This document shows positions 11,410-17,999 of a DNA stretch of 17,999 nucleotides, piece by piece. This DNA is from RGIG4608 sp045637205 (GTDB lineage Bacteria; Bacillota; Clostridia; Oscillospirales; CAG-272): the NCBI GenBank assembly GCA_045637205.1, contig JAZTYY010000060.1:1-17999 (forward strand), written 5' to 3'. Position 1 is the stretch's first letter; each line of letters starts with the position of its first letter. A model generated the notes under the pieces. It saw only the letters and a list, made by a program, of their open reading frames with translations, did not search any database and had not been told where the DNA came from. The position numbers and the translations under genes are program-made.

Positions 11410-12348
11410 TTATGCAAGTGATTTTTTGTTTTTGATTATTTGGTTTGCTATTCTATTTACCACAAATAGAACTACTGTATAAAAGCAAAGCCAACCGAAA
11501 TAATCCGTTGTTGTTCTTGTTCCACCGTAGTAATGCAACAAAATCGGACACTGTGCAAGATAGATGAACGTGCTGATTTCCCCAAGTAAATTTAAAAATT
11601 TACTGCGAACGGGAATTGCCGTTGCAAAATACAAAAGTGAAGTGCAAACAATACATATAAAGGTGTGCAGCTTCCAAATTTCATAGTTTGGCAAATATGC
11701 AAGAACACTGAACGCCAAGGCTGAAACGGTAAATCCAATAACGTTCAAGGCCAAGGTAATTTTTTCGGCTTTAAACTTGTCATTAAGCTCTATTTTTATC
11801 TTGGGAATTTGAGAAACAAGTATACCCATTGCAATGGCGCCCGAGCCACGAAGAACGCGCCCCAGGGTTTCATTATCAAACAAGCAAGTGGATAACGTAA
11901 CACAAATAATAGCTACACAAATGATATTAAATGTGGACTTGCGCTTGATTTTTCTATAAATTAAATAGAACAATGTCAAATACACGAACTGTGCAGCAAA
12001 GAACCACAAAAAGCTGAGTGGCCAATTAAATTTGTTGAATTCAAATTCAAAAATAATGTTACAGCAAAGAATTGACAAGGCGGCAATTATAAAGGGAACT
12101 ACAATTCGTTTTATTTTGCTCCAAAATATAATTCCCGCAGCATTGAAAAACGGCTTATCCTTAAGCTTTTCGATTGATTTTAGAAAGAAGATTCCCGAAA
12201 CCATAAAGAAAAAGTCAATGGAAATATTTACTCCGTCAAATTTATCCGAAAGAATGGGGAAGAATCCGTGGAAGTATGCCACCCACACAGAGCACAAGAA
12301 TCTAAACAATTCTACAAGTCCGTTTTTGCTCATTTCTTTTTTTATCAT
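11410..12348 (-). CDS. Acyltransferase 3 family membrane protein
   Basis: This 312-residue polytopic protein belongs to the acyltransferase-3 family (OafA/YrhL/WecH type), which transfers acetyl or other acyl groups to surface sugars or lipids. The N terminus shows the family pattern: LVELFRFLCSVWVAYFHGFF (11-30) with the putative catalytic His27, then SIDFFFMVSGIFF (43-55). About ten membrane helices follow. The length is at the short end of the family, with no C-terminal SGNH domain. The start at 12348 follows GGAGGG. It begins 18 bp after trkH with no terminator between, so it seems to be the last gene of the trkA-trkH operon, an unusual partner. The substrate is unknown. Confidence 0.88.
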   Translation of the reverse strand: MIKKEMSKNGLVELFRFLCSVWVAYFHGFFPILSDKFDGVNISIDFFFMVSGIFFLKSIEKLKDKPFFNAAGIIFWSKIKRIVVPFIIAALSILCCNIIFEFEFNKFNWPLSFLWFFAAQFVYLTLFYLIYRKIKRKSTFNIICVAIICVTLSTCLFDNETLGRVLRGSGAIAMGILVSQIPKIKIELNDKFKAEKITLALNVIGFTVSALAFSVLAYLPNYEIWKLHTFICIVCTSLLYFATAIPVRSKFLNLLGEISTFIYLAQCPILLHYYGGTRTTTDYFGWLCFYTVVLFVVNRIANQIIKNKKSLA

Positions 12349-12366
12349 ATTACCCTCCGTGATGGG

Positions 12367-13812
12367 TTATTTTTTAGTCCAAGTGCTTGGTGTAAGAGCA
12401 ATCAAAAGGGGATAGATTTCAAGACGTCCCAAAAGCATTGCAAATGAAAGAACTATTTTAGAGAAGCCTGAGTATTCAGCAAAGCTTCCCATTGGGCCAA
12501 CAGCTCCTATACCGGGACCGATGTTGTTAAAGCAACTCAATGCTGCTGAAAAGGTGGTTTCAAAATTAAATGGTTCAAATGATATTAAAAGAACTATTGC
12601 TATAAAAGACACCAAATATACAGCAAGATATGTACTTACACCGTTCAAGGTAACCTTGTCCAGTGTCTTACCTTCAAATTTTACCGCTGAAACCGAACGA
12701 GGTTGAGTCATTCGTTTAAGCTCCTGCTTGATGGATTTAAACAGCATTACCACGCGGGTAACCTTGAATCCACCACCCGTTGAGCCTGCACACGCGCCGA
12801 CAAACATCAATCCAAGAAGAACGATTTTTGAAAGTGTGGGCCAAAGGTTAAAGTCAACGGTTGAATATCCTGTTGTTGTAATAATTGATGCTACTTGGAA
12901 TGCAGAGGCGCGAAGCGCATCTCCAAAATTATCAAACATCGGCATAATGTTAGCACAAATTATAGCGGTTGCAGCAATTGTTATGCCAAAATAAATCCAA
13001 AACTCACCACTCTTGGCTGCATTTCTAAACTTTTTCATCAAAATAAGATAAAAAAGATTGAAGTTTACACCAAAAAGGAACATAAATATAGTTATTACCC
13101 ATTGGAGATATGGGCTGTATGAAGCAATGCTGTCAGCCTTTATTCCAAAGCCACCGGTACCTGCAGTACCAAATGAATGAACCAAGCTGTCAAACAAGGG
13201 CATACCACCTGCCAAAAGAAGAACGGTTTGAAGCACGGTAAGGACAAAATATATAATATAAAGTATTCTTGCCGTTTCTCTTGCTCTTGGCACGATTTTA
13301 CCAACTATTGGGCCTGGCATTTCAGCGCGCATAATGTGAATTGAACGGTCAGAAACTGAGGGGAGGACAGCCATTACGAAAACAAGTACTCCCATGCCGC
13401 CAACCCAGTGGGTAAAGCTGCGCCAAAACAGTGAGCCGTGTGAAAGAGCTTCAACATTAGTTAAAATTGATGCACCTGTTGTGGTAAAGCCACTAACAGT
13501 TTCAAAAAATGCATCAATATAAGAGGGAATTTCCCCTGTGATTACAAAGGGAACCGCACCTATAAGTGACATTATAAGCCAGCCCAACGCTACTATAATA
13601 AAGCCTTCTTTAGCATAGATTGTGTGGTTTTGGGTTTTAAATATTAAATAGAGTGCAAATCCAACTACAAGTGCGATTCCAATTGTGATTGTAAAGGCAA
13701 GTGCAGTTAAAAGCTCGTTGTAAATAAACGATACTATGAGGGGAAATATCATCAACACCGCTTCGGAAATCGTCAGCTTTCCAAGGGTGGAAAATATCAT
13801 TTTTTTATTCAT
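12367..13812 (-). CDS. trkH: TrkH-type potassium uptake channel subunit
   Basis: This 481-residue membrane protein is the ion-conducting subunit of a Trk/Ktr potassium transporter. Four P-loop selectivity filters are readable: TTTGAS (110-115), AGTGGFG (217-223), TTTGYST (312-318) and NNIGPG (429-434). The intramembrane loop CAGSTGGGFK (341-350) before the last repeat is also family-typical, as is the C-terminal LLGRLEIYPLL. Length matches TrkH rather than the shorter KtrB. The start follows AAGGGG and lies 11 bp after the trkA stop, so the two are cotranscribed and form the cytoplasmic gate plus channel complex. Confidence 0.95.
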   Translation of the reverse strand: MNKKMIFSTLGKLTISEAVLMIFPLIVSFIYNELLTALAFTITIGIALVVGFALYLIFKTQNHTIYAKEGFIIVALGWLIMSLIGAVPFVITGEIPSYIDAFFETVSGFTTTGASILTNVEALSHGSLFWRSFTHWVGGMGVLVFVMAVLPSVSDRSIHIMRAEMPGPIVGKIVPRARETARILYIIYFVLTVLQTVLLLAGGMPLFDSLVHSFGTAGTGGFGIKADSIASYSPYLQWVITIFMFLFGVNFNLFYLILMKKFRNAAKSGEFWIYFGITIAATAIICANIMPMFDNFGDALRASAFQVASIITTTGYSTVDFNLWPTLSKIVLLGLMFVGACAGSTGGGFKVTRVVMLFKSIKQELKRMTQPRSVSAVKFEGKTLDKVTLNGVSTYLAVYLVSFIAIVLLISFEPFNFETTFSAALSCFNNIGPGIGAVGPMGSFAEYSGFSKIVLSFAMLLGRLEIYPLLIALTPSTWTKK

Positions 13813-13823
13813 AAAGTCACCCC

Positions 13824-15182
13824 TTAAAGAAGAATGTCGTCAAAGTCATTAAGTCGCTGCTCAGCTGAAATAACGATTACTCTGTCACCGGGTAAGATCA
13901 TATCACTACCGGAGGGGATGATAATTTTTGTATCTCTGGTAATTCCCGCAATAAGAACGTTTGGCTTGAGCTTTATATCCTTAATGCAAATACCAAGTGC
14001 CTTTGAATCTGAGGCAACCTTAAATTCAAGCGCTTCAGCCTTGCCGTCCACAAGCTTGTAAAGTGTTTCAACCTGTGAGCCGCGTGAATTTTTGAGTGCG
14101 CGAGCATACCTTACGATAATATTTGTGGTGAGACGTGAGGGGGATACGATTGTTTCAACCCCAAGCTTTTCAGCCATGGTCAAAAGCTCATCACGATTGA
14201 TTTTTGCCACAACCTTGGGAACATTTTGCATGGAAGCAAAGATTGAGAGCATAATGTTTTGCTCATCCATACCCGTAAGAGAAACAAAAGCATCCATATT
14301 TGCAATTCCTTCTTCCAAGAGAAGCTCTTGCTGAGCGCCGTCACCGTTAATAATAACTGCGCCGGGGATTTCAGAAGCCAAAAATTCGCAGGTTTGAATA
14401 TTCTTTTCAATAATCTTAACGTCAACGCCCAATGCTACAAGCTTTTTAGCAAGGTAGTATGAGGGCTTGCCCCCACCAAGAATCATAACGCTCTTTGCCT
14501 GCTTGCGAAGAAGCCCAAGCATTTTAAGAAGCTTTTTTGTTTCTCCGTGCGCGGCAACAAGACCAATTCTATCTCCTGCATGGAGCTCAAAATGACCGTC
14601 AGGAATATAAACCTTATTATCTCTTTGAACTGTGCAAATAAGGTAGTTGGCTTTATATCTTTCTCTCATTTTGATAAGGGAAAGTCCGTTAAGGTTAGTA
14701 TTTTGGGGCAAAATGATTTCTATCATTTCGATATTTCTGCGTGAAAAGCGCTCAAGCTTAACGGCAGAGGGGAGCTGAAGAATATTGTTTATTTCTTCGG
14801 CAACGAGATATTCAGGGTTAACCGAAATTGAAATATTAAGGTGCTGGCGCAAAAAAGCAAGTCCGTCATCATTGTATTCGGGATTACGAATTCTTGCAAC
14901 CGAATGCTTTGCACCAAGGTTTCTTGCGATGTGACAGGTAAGCATATTTACCTCGTCAGATGCGGTAAGGGAAACGAGAAGATCTGCGTCACCCACGCCT
15001 GCCTCCATAAGTGTGTCATTGTCAACGGCATTTCCGCAAACACCGATAACGTCAAAGGCATCGGCTGTTTCGTTAAGCACCATGGGATTGTTGTCCACTA
15101 TTGTTATGTCATGTCCTTCAGCCGAAAGACTTGCAATCATTGATTTTCCTATTTTGCCACAGCCAACGATAATTATTTTCAT
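13824..15182 (-). CDS. trkA: TrkA, regulatory RCK subunit of the potassium transporter
   Basis: This 452-residue cytoplasmic protein binds nucleotide (NAD(H) or ATP/ADP) and gates TrkH. It has two RCK units, each a Rossmann TrkA-N part followed by a TrkA-C part. The first nucleotide motif is VGCGKIG (6-12) with the acidic strand end IVDNN. The second is LGGGKPSYYLAKKL (about 235-248), whose third glycine position is changed, so the second site may bind nucleotide differently. Double RCK architecture fits TrkA, not the single-RCK KtrA. The start at 15182 is chosen because GGAAGGAG precedes it and the promoter predicts an mRNA start near 15226; the in-frame ATG at 15221 would leave almost no leader. 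Confidence 0.95.
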   Translation of the reverse strand: MKIIIVGCGKIGKSMIASLSAEGHDITIVDNNPMVLNETADAFDVIGVCGNAVDNDTLMEAGVGDADLLVSLTASDEVNMLTCHIARNLGAKHSVARIRNPEYNDDGLAFLRQHLNISISVNPEYLVAEEINNILQLPSAVKLERFSRRNIEMIEIILPQNTNLNGLSLIKMRERYKANYLICTVQRDNKVYIPDGHFELHAGDRIGLVAAHGETKKLLKMLGLLRKQAKSVMILGGGKPSYYLAKKLVALGVDVKIIEKNIQTCEFLASEIPGAVIINGDGAQQELLLEEGIANMDAFVSLTGMDEQNIMLSIFASMQNVPKVVAKINRDELLTMAEKLGVETIVSPSRLTTNIIVRYARALKNSRGSQVETLYKLVDGKAEALEFKVASDSKALGICIKDIKLKPNVLIAGITRDTKIIIPSGSDMILPGDRVIVISAEQRLNDFDDILL

Positions 15183-15232
15183 AGCTGCTCCTTCCTTTGC
15201 AAAATTGCAACAATTATCCATTATTGTGTAAA

Positions 15233-15261
15233 ATTATATCACAACTGCTCTCAAATTGCAA
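15233..15261 (-). promoter_or_regulatory. trkA-trkH operon promoter
   Basis: On the minus strand: TTGCAA (15256-15261), 17 bp, TATAAT (15233-15238) within TGTGATATAAT. Confidence 0.8.
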
Positions 15262-15270
15262 TAGAAAACA

Positions 15271-15298
15271 AAAAAATCCCGAGATACCGGGATTTTTT
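15271..15298 (-). terminator. Terminator of the mgtC-like gene
   Basis: AAAAAATCCCG (15271-15281) pairs with CGGGATTTTTT (15288-15298) around a 6-nt loop, with a U-rich tail on the minus strand, 18 bp past the stop codon. Confidence 0.85.
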
Positions 15299-15315
15299 AT
15301 TACATTTTTATTGCT

Positions 15316-16020
15316 TTAAAGTGCTGACCAAGAAACGTGAAGAACGTTTTTGTTTTTCTTTAAGGATTCAATAACTTCAATTTCATTAATTGTATGTACA
15401 ATATTGAAAGTTAATTTGTAGGTTGAATTTTCTCCGTTTTGGTTAAGCTTAATTGAATTAGGATTTGCTTTAACCTGTTCTGAGAGTTCCTTAATTATGC
15501 TGTCAAGGGGAATCTCATCCACGTTTTGAATTTCAACCTCAAGTGAATAGTGAGTTTCAATTCTGTTTGAAACCTTGTTAAGAAGAATCTGAATCAACAA
15601 AATAAGCAAGGTTGCAAAAAGGGTAATGCCATACATACCTGCACCTGCAGCCATACCGATACCTGCTGTGCTCCAAATACCAGTTGCGGTGGTAAGACCC
15701 TTAACCGAAGCTCCACGAACAAAGATTACGCCTGCACAAAGGAAGGAAACACCTGTAACGATGTTAGAAGCTATACGTGAAGCATCTGCGCTGAATTCGG
15801 GTGATAAAGTGAGATTTGCAAAGCCAACCTGAGAAACTATCATGAAAAGAGCAGCGCCAAGAGCAAGGATGATATGGGTTTTGATGCCCGCGTCCTTTCT
15901 TCTAATGCTTCGTTCAAGGCCGATTAACGCCCCACAAAAGCCTGCGAACACAAGACGAATAAACAACTCACCCTGCGCGTTGAAAAAATTAGTAATATAT
16001 TCTATAAATTCACCAAACAT
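15316..16020 (-). CDS. MgtC/SapB-family membrane protein
   Basis: This 234-residue protein starts at the ATG at 16020, seven bases after GGAGG; a longer frame to 16080 would start before the predicted promoter. It has about four to five N-terminal membrane helices with the family signature GLERSIRRKDAGIKTH (34-49) and ILALGAALFMIVS after it, then a soluble C-terminal ACT-like domain (about 155-234). MgtC-family proteins are linked to growth under low magnesium and acid and, in some pathogens, to inhibition of the F-type ATPase; in Firmicutes the role is uncertain. It lies beside the trk operon in the same direction but with its own promoter and terminator. Confidence 0.9.
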   Translation of the reverse strand: MFGEFIEYITNFFNAQGELFIRLVFAGFCGALIGLERSIRRKDAGIKTHIILALGAALFMIVSQVGFANLTLSPEFSADASRIASNIVTGVSFLCAGVIFVRGASVKGLTTATGIWSTAGIGMAAGAGMYGITLFATLLILLIQILLNKVSNRIETHYSLEVEIQNVDEIPLDSIIKELSEQVKANPNSIKLNQNGENSTYKLTFNIVHTINEIEVIESLKKNKNVLHVSWSAL

Positions 16021-16070
16021 AGAACCTCCAAAGTGTATGTAAACAATACGTTGCATTTTAATAGTATTAT

Positions 16071-16099
16071 ATTGTATCATACTTTTATTATAAAATCAA
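16071..16099 (-). promoter_or_regulatory. Promoter of the mgtC-like gene
   Basis: On the minus strand: TTGATT (16094-16099), 17 bp, TACAAT (16071-16076) preceded by TGA (extended -10). An alternative TATAAT at 16066-16071 has a poorer -35. Confidence 0.6.
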
Positions 16100-16202
16100 T
16101 AGAAATATATGCAAAATTGACAAAAATAGAACAAAAAATCTCTAAAAATCATAAAAAATGCAATTATTATTAAAAGGATTTGCAGAATATACAATTAACA
16201 TC

Positions 16203-16231
16203 TTGACAAATCGAGATAAATAGGGTAAAAT
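16203..16231 (+). promoter_or_regulatory. Promoter of the secreted cysteine-containing protein gene
   Basis: Perfect TTGACA (16203-16208), 17 bp, TAAAAT (16226-16231). It follows an A-rich stretch from 16100 in which no gene is seen. Confidence 0.8.
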
Positions 16232-16270
16232 TTATGTAGGTTATTATATTTTTATTTAAAGGAGACATAT

Positions 16271-17005
16271 ATGAAGCGCTTTATATTTGTTTTATTGATA
16301 TTTATGCTTGTGTTCTCAATGGGCACAATGCTTGTTTTTGCTGAAGGCGAGGGCGAATCAACTTGCGAGCACGTTTATGACAACTGTCTTGATGACGTGT
16401 GCAATCTTTGCTTTGAGGTTAGAGTTGCTCCCGGACATAGCTTCACAGTTTGGACAAGCAATAATGATGCAGCTTGTGATAAAGATGGCACTGAAACTTC
16501 AAAATGCGATAATTGTGATTCCGAAAGCATTAGAGTTGTTTCCGGATCTGAACTTCCTCACCAGTACGGTGAATGGACAGTGGTTCAAGAGGCAACTGAA
16601 ACAACTGAGGGTTTGAGAAAGCAAACTTGCACAGCTTGTGGATTTGAAAACGTTGAGGTTATTCCCGTGATATCCACTGAAAAAGAGGAAGAAGAGGGGG
16701 ACGACGTTGCCGGTGATCCCGAAGAGCTTGGTGGCTTGATGGAAGAGCTTGGTGCTGCTCTTGAAAACCTTATGAATGAAGGTGTTTCTTGGGTAGAGGA
16801 TTTGTTCAACTTTGCTTCTGACGATGAAACATATTCTACAGTTATTGGTGTAATTCTTGGCATATTGGCAGCCATTGCAATTCCTTTCCTTATTGCAATT
16901 TTGGTTATTGCATATATTATCATGGCATTGATAGTTGTTATCGTTGGCGCTCTTATGAGCTTGCTTGAGTCAATTATCGGCATGTTTGCTATCGCTATAG
17001 TATAA
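16271..17005 (+). CDS. Secreted cysteine-containing protein with C-terminal membrane anchor
   Basis: This 244-residue protein has a Sec signal peptide (MKRFIFVLLIFMLVFSMG, cleavage probably after FA at 23-24). Residues 30-130 hold two divergent copies of a clostridial exported repeat: C32EH..C39...C44xxC47 followed by PGHSFTVW, then C69...C79xxC82, PHQYGEWTVV, and C120xxC123G. These CxxC pairs may bind metal or form disulfides. An acidic linker (138-160) and an amphipathic stretch lead to a long hydrophobic C-terminus (about 188-244) able to form two helices. The start follows AAAGGAG. The same cysteine/histidine pattern is common in surface proteins of gut clostridia as a spacer between domains; here no catalytic or adhesion domain is present. 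Function unknown. Confidence 0.8.
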   Translation: MKRFIFVLLIFMLVFSMGTMLVFAEGEGESTCEHVYDNCLDDVCNLCFEVRVAPGHSFTVWTSNNDAACDKDGTETSKCDNCDSESIRVVSGSELPHQYGEWTVVQEATETTEGLRKQTCTACGFENVEVIPVISTEKEEEEGDDVAGDPEELGGLMEELGAALENLMNEGVSWVEDLFNFASDDETYSTVIGVILGILAAIAIPFLIAILVIAYIIMALIVVIVGALMSLLESIIGMFAIAIV

Positions 17006-17018
17006 TAGATATAATGAA

Positions 17019-17050
17019 AAAAGGGACCTTGATTTAAGGTCCCTTTTATT
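17019..17050 (+). terminator. Terminator of the secreted-protein gene
   Basis: AAAAGGGACCTT (17019-17030) pairs with AAGGTCCCTTTT (17036-17047), followed by ATTTTTG. Confidence 0.9.
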
Positions 17051-17068
17051 TTTGCAAAATTTTAGAAA

Positions 17069-17103
17069 AACAAAAGACCAACCCAAAGGGTCGGTCTTTT
17101 GTT
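17069..17103 (-). terminator. Second minus-strand terminator beyond the tRNA genes
   Basis: Bases 17069-17084 pair with 17088-17103 around AAA, and TTTTTC follows on the minus strand. The single imperfect pair is G-U only in minus-strand RNA. It lies about 60 bp past the main tRNA terminator and may act as a back-up. Confidence 0.7.
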
Positions 17104-17163
17104 GGAAAACTATGAAAAAAGGATTTATGAAAAAACTCACGCATGCAAAATTAAATGTCCGTG

Positions 17164-17193
17164 AAAAAAGCACTTTTTGCAAAGTGCTTTTTT
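17164..17193 (-). terminator. Terminator of the tRNA operon
   Basis: AAAAAAGCACTTT (17164-17176) pairs with AAAGTGCTTTTTT (17181-17193) around TTGC. It begins one base after the CCA end of tRNA-Tyr. Confidence 0.85.
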
Positions 17194-17194
17194 C

Positions 17195-17279
17195 TGGTGG
17201 GGGATGGTGGATTCGGACCACCGAAGTCAGTGACAACAGATTTACAGTCTGCCCCCTTTGGCCGCTCGGGAAATCCCCC
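17195..17279 (-). tRNA. tRNA-Tyr (GTA)
   Basis: This is an 85-nt class II tRNA with encoded CCA. The acceptor pairs GGGGGAT with ATCCCCC, the anticodon loop is CTGTAAA (anticodon GTA), there is a long variable arm (TTGTCACTGACTTC region), and the T-loop reads GGTCCGAATCC. It follows tRNA-Thr by 33 bp in the same transcript. Confidence 0.96.
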
Positions 17280-17312
17280 ATATTAAATTGTACGCTGTCC
17301 GAAGAAGTCGTT

Positions 17313-17388
17313 TGGAGCTGGTGGACGGACTCGAACCCCCGACCTGCTGATTACAAATCAGCTGCTCTACCAACTGAGCTACACCAGC
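17313..17388 (-). tRNA. tRNA-Thr (TGT)
   Basis: This is a 76-nt tRNA with encoded CCA. The acceptor pairs GCTGGTG with CACCAGC, the D-arm is GCTCAGTTGGTAGAGC, the anticodon stem-loop is GCTGA TTTGTAA TCAGC (anticodon TGT), and the T-arm is GGGGGTTCGAGTCC. It is the first gene after the promoter at 17412-17440. Confidence 0.97.
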
Positions 17389-17411
17389 ATCTCGAACTTG
17401 CGACGGATGTT

Positions 17412-17440
17412 ATTATAGCATACTAATTTCTGTTTGTCAA
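17412..17440 (-). promoter_or_regulatory. tRNA operon promoter
   Basis: On the minus strand: perfect TTGACA (17435-17440), 17 bp, perfect TATAAT (17412-17417) preceded by TGC. It lies directly after the nrdR stop codon, where no terminator is seen, so nrdR transcripts may run into the tRNAs. Confidence 0.92.
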
Positions 17441-17459
17441 CACTTTTTTTATTTTTTTA

Positions 17460-17948
17460 TTAATCTTTTTTTGAACGCTTATTTCCGGTCTTTTTATTTG
17501 ACTTTATAATGTCCTTAAGCTCGTTCATAAAGCTCTCTATATCCTTGAACTCACGGTATACGGATGCAAAACGAACATAGGCAACATCATCCAGCTTACG
17601 CAGCTTATCCATAACGAACTCACCGATCTCGGTAGAGGTATAGTCGCTGCGCAGAGAGTTCTGCATTTCCGACTCGATCTCGTCGGCTGCGTTGTCAAGC
17701 ATTTCCTTTGTAACATTGTTACGCTTGTAGCACGCCTTGACCATACCCGCCATCATCTTGTTGCGGTCGTATATCTCACGGCTACCGTCCTTCTTCACGA
17801 TAAAGATCGGAATAGTGTCAATGATCTCATAAGTAGTAAAACGCTTACCGCATTCAAGACACTCTCTTCTTCTTCTGATGCTGGAGTTTTCTGTAGGTCT
17901 ACTGTCAATAACCTTACTTTCTGTATGTCCGCAATTAGGACACTTCAT
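17460..17948 (-). CDS. nrdR: NrdR, ATP/dATP-sensing repressor of ribonucleotide reductase genes
   Basis: This 162-residue repressor binds NrdR boxes in front of ribonucleotide reductase operons and responds to the ATP/dATP balance. The N-terminal zinc ribbon is C3xxC6 and C30xxC33 (MKCPNCGHTESKVIDSR, RRRRECLECGKRFTTYE). The ATP-cone domain follows (about 47-137, beginning IFIVKKDGSREIYDRNKM). A lysine-rich tail ends the protein. The ATG at 17948 gives the conserved MKCPxC start and follows AAGGTGA; an in-frame TTG further upstream is unlikely. No nrd gene or obvious NrdR box is in the window, so its targets lie elsewhere. Confidence 0.96.
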   Translation of the reverse strand: MKCPNCGHTESKVIDSRPTENSSIRRRRECLECGKRFTTYEIIDTIPIFIVKKDGSREIYDRNKMMAGMVKACYKRNNVTKEMLDNAADEIESEMQNSLRSDYTSTEIGEFVMDKLRKLDDVAYVRFASVYREFKDIESFMNELKDIIKSNKKTGNKRSKKD

Positions 17949-17977
17949 AACTGTCACCTTCTTAATCAAGATGACCT

Positions 17978-17983
17978 ATAATA
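17978..17983 (-). promoter_or_regulatory. Putative nrdR -10 element at the window edge
   Basis: On the minus strand TATTAT is part of TGTGATATTAT (17978-17988), nearly the same extended -10 as four other promoters here. The -35 would fall at or just beyond the end of the window. Confidence 0.5.
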
Positions 17984-17999
17984 TCACATATTTTCGGAT

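Noticed and set aside
15183..15221. Upstream ATG of trkA adding 13 residues.
   Set aside because: It lacks a ribosome binding site and would start only about 5 nt after the predicted transcription start, while the ATG at 15182 has GGAAGGAG and gives the standard MKIIIVGCGKIG start.
16970..17281. A minus-strand frame of 103 codons covering tRNA-Tyr.
   Set aside because: It overlaps a tRNA gene and three terminators, so it is not coding.

Overview
The window looks like a contig from a low-GC, anaerobic member of the Clostridia (Firmicutes), probably an uncultured gut or rumen lineage. The basis is AT-rich intergenic DNA, strong AGGAGG-type ribosome binding sites, near-consensus sigma-A promoters with extended -10 elements, many U-tailed hairpin terminators, a PerR plus reverse-rubrerythrin oxygen-defence pair, and small zinc-ribbon membrane proteins. 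The lineage is an inference; no rRNA is present. No CRISPR array, intact transposase or integrase is visible.

Layout. (1) 2-1552: the 3' part of a UvrD/Rep-type helicase cut by the left edge, followed by three TGCGTARCA repeats, a hairpin terminator and a 23-nt tRNA 3'-end-like segment; together these look like the end or scar of an integrated element. (2) 1975-3429: a peroxide/oxygen stress block on the minus strand (PepSY lipoprotein, reverse rubrerythrin, PerR) driven by one strong promoter with a palindromic operator at its start site. (3) 3430-4605: a gene-free stretch of about 1.2 kb with 11-bp-phased A/T tracts, a plus promoter feeding an array of small hairpins, a minus promoter lying directly on a terminator, and a self-contained promoter-to-terminator unit of about 375 nt that resembles an unrecognised structured RNA. 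(4) 4592-7891: small membrane and hypothetical genes (a proline-rich peptide, a DUF4282-like zinc-ribbon protein, a six-TM protein translationally overlapping a YbjN-like protein, and a zinc-ribbon single-TM protein). (5) 7932-8957: threonine aldolase. (6) 8958-9413: a second repeat-rich, hairpin-rich intergenic region sharing short sequences with region 3. (7) 9414-11346: cysS followed after one base by a gtrA-like gene. (8) 11410-15182: a trkA-trkH potassium uptake operon with an acyltransferase-3 gene appended. (9) 15316-16020: an MgtC/SapB-family protein. (10) 16271-17005: a secreted cysteine-containing, C-terminally membrane-anchored protein. (11) 17195-17388: tRNA-Tyr and tRNA-Thr with promoter and terminators. 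(12) 17460-17948: nrdR.

How the parts fit. PerR and reverse rubrerythrin form a self-regulated peroxide response. TrkA/TrkH (potassium uptake) and MgtC make a cation and membrane homeostasis neighbourhood. CysS, tRNA-Tyr and tRNA-Thr are translation functions, and NrdR controls deoxynucleotide synthesis genes located elsewhere. The most unusual content is non-coding: regions 3 and 6.
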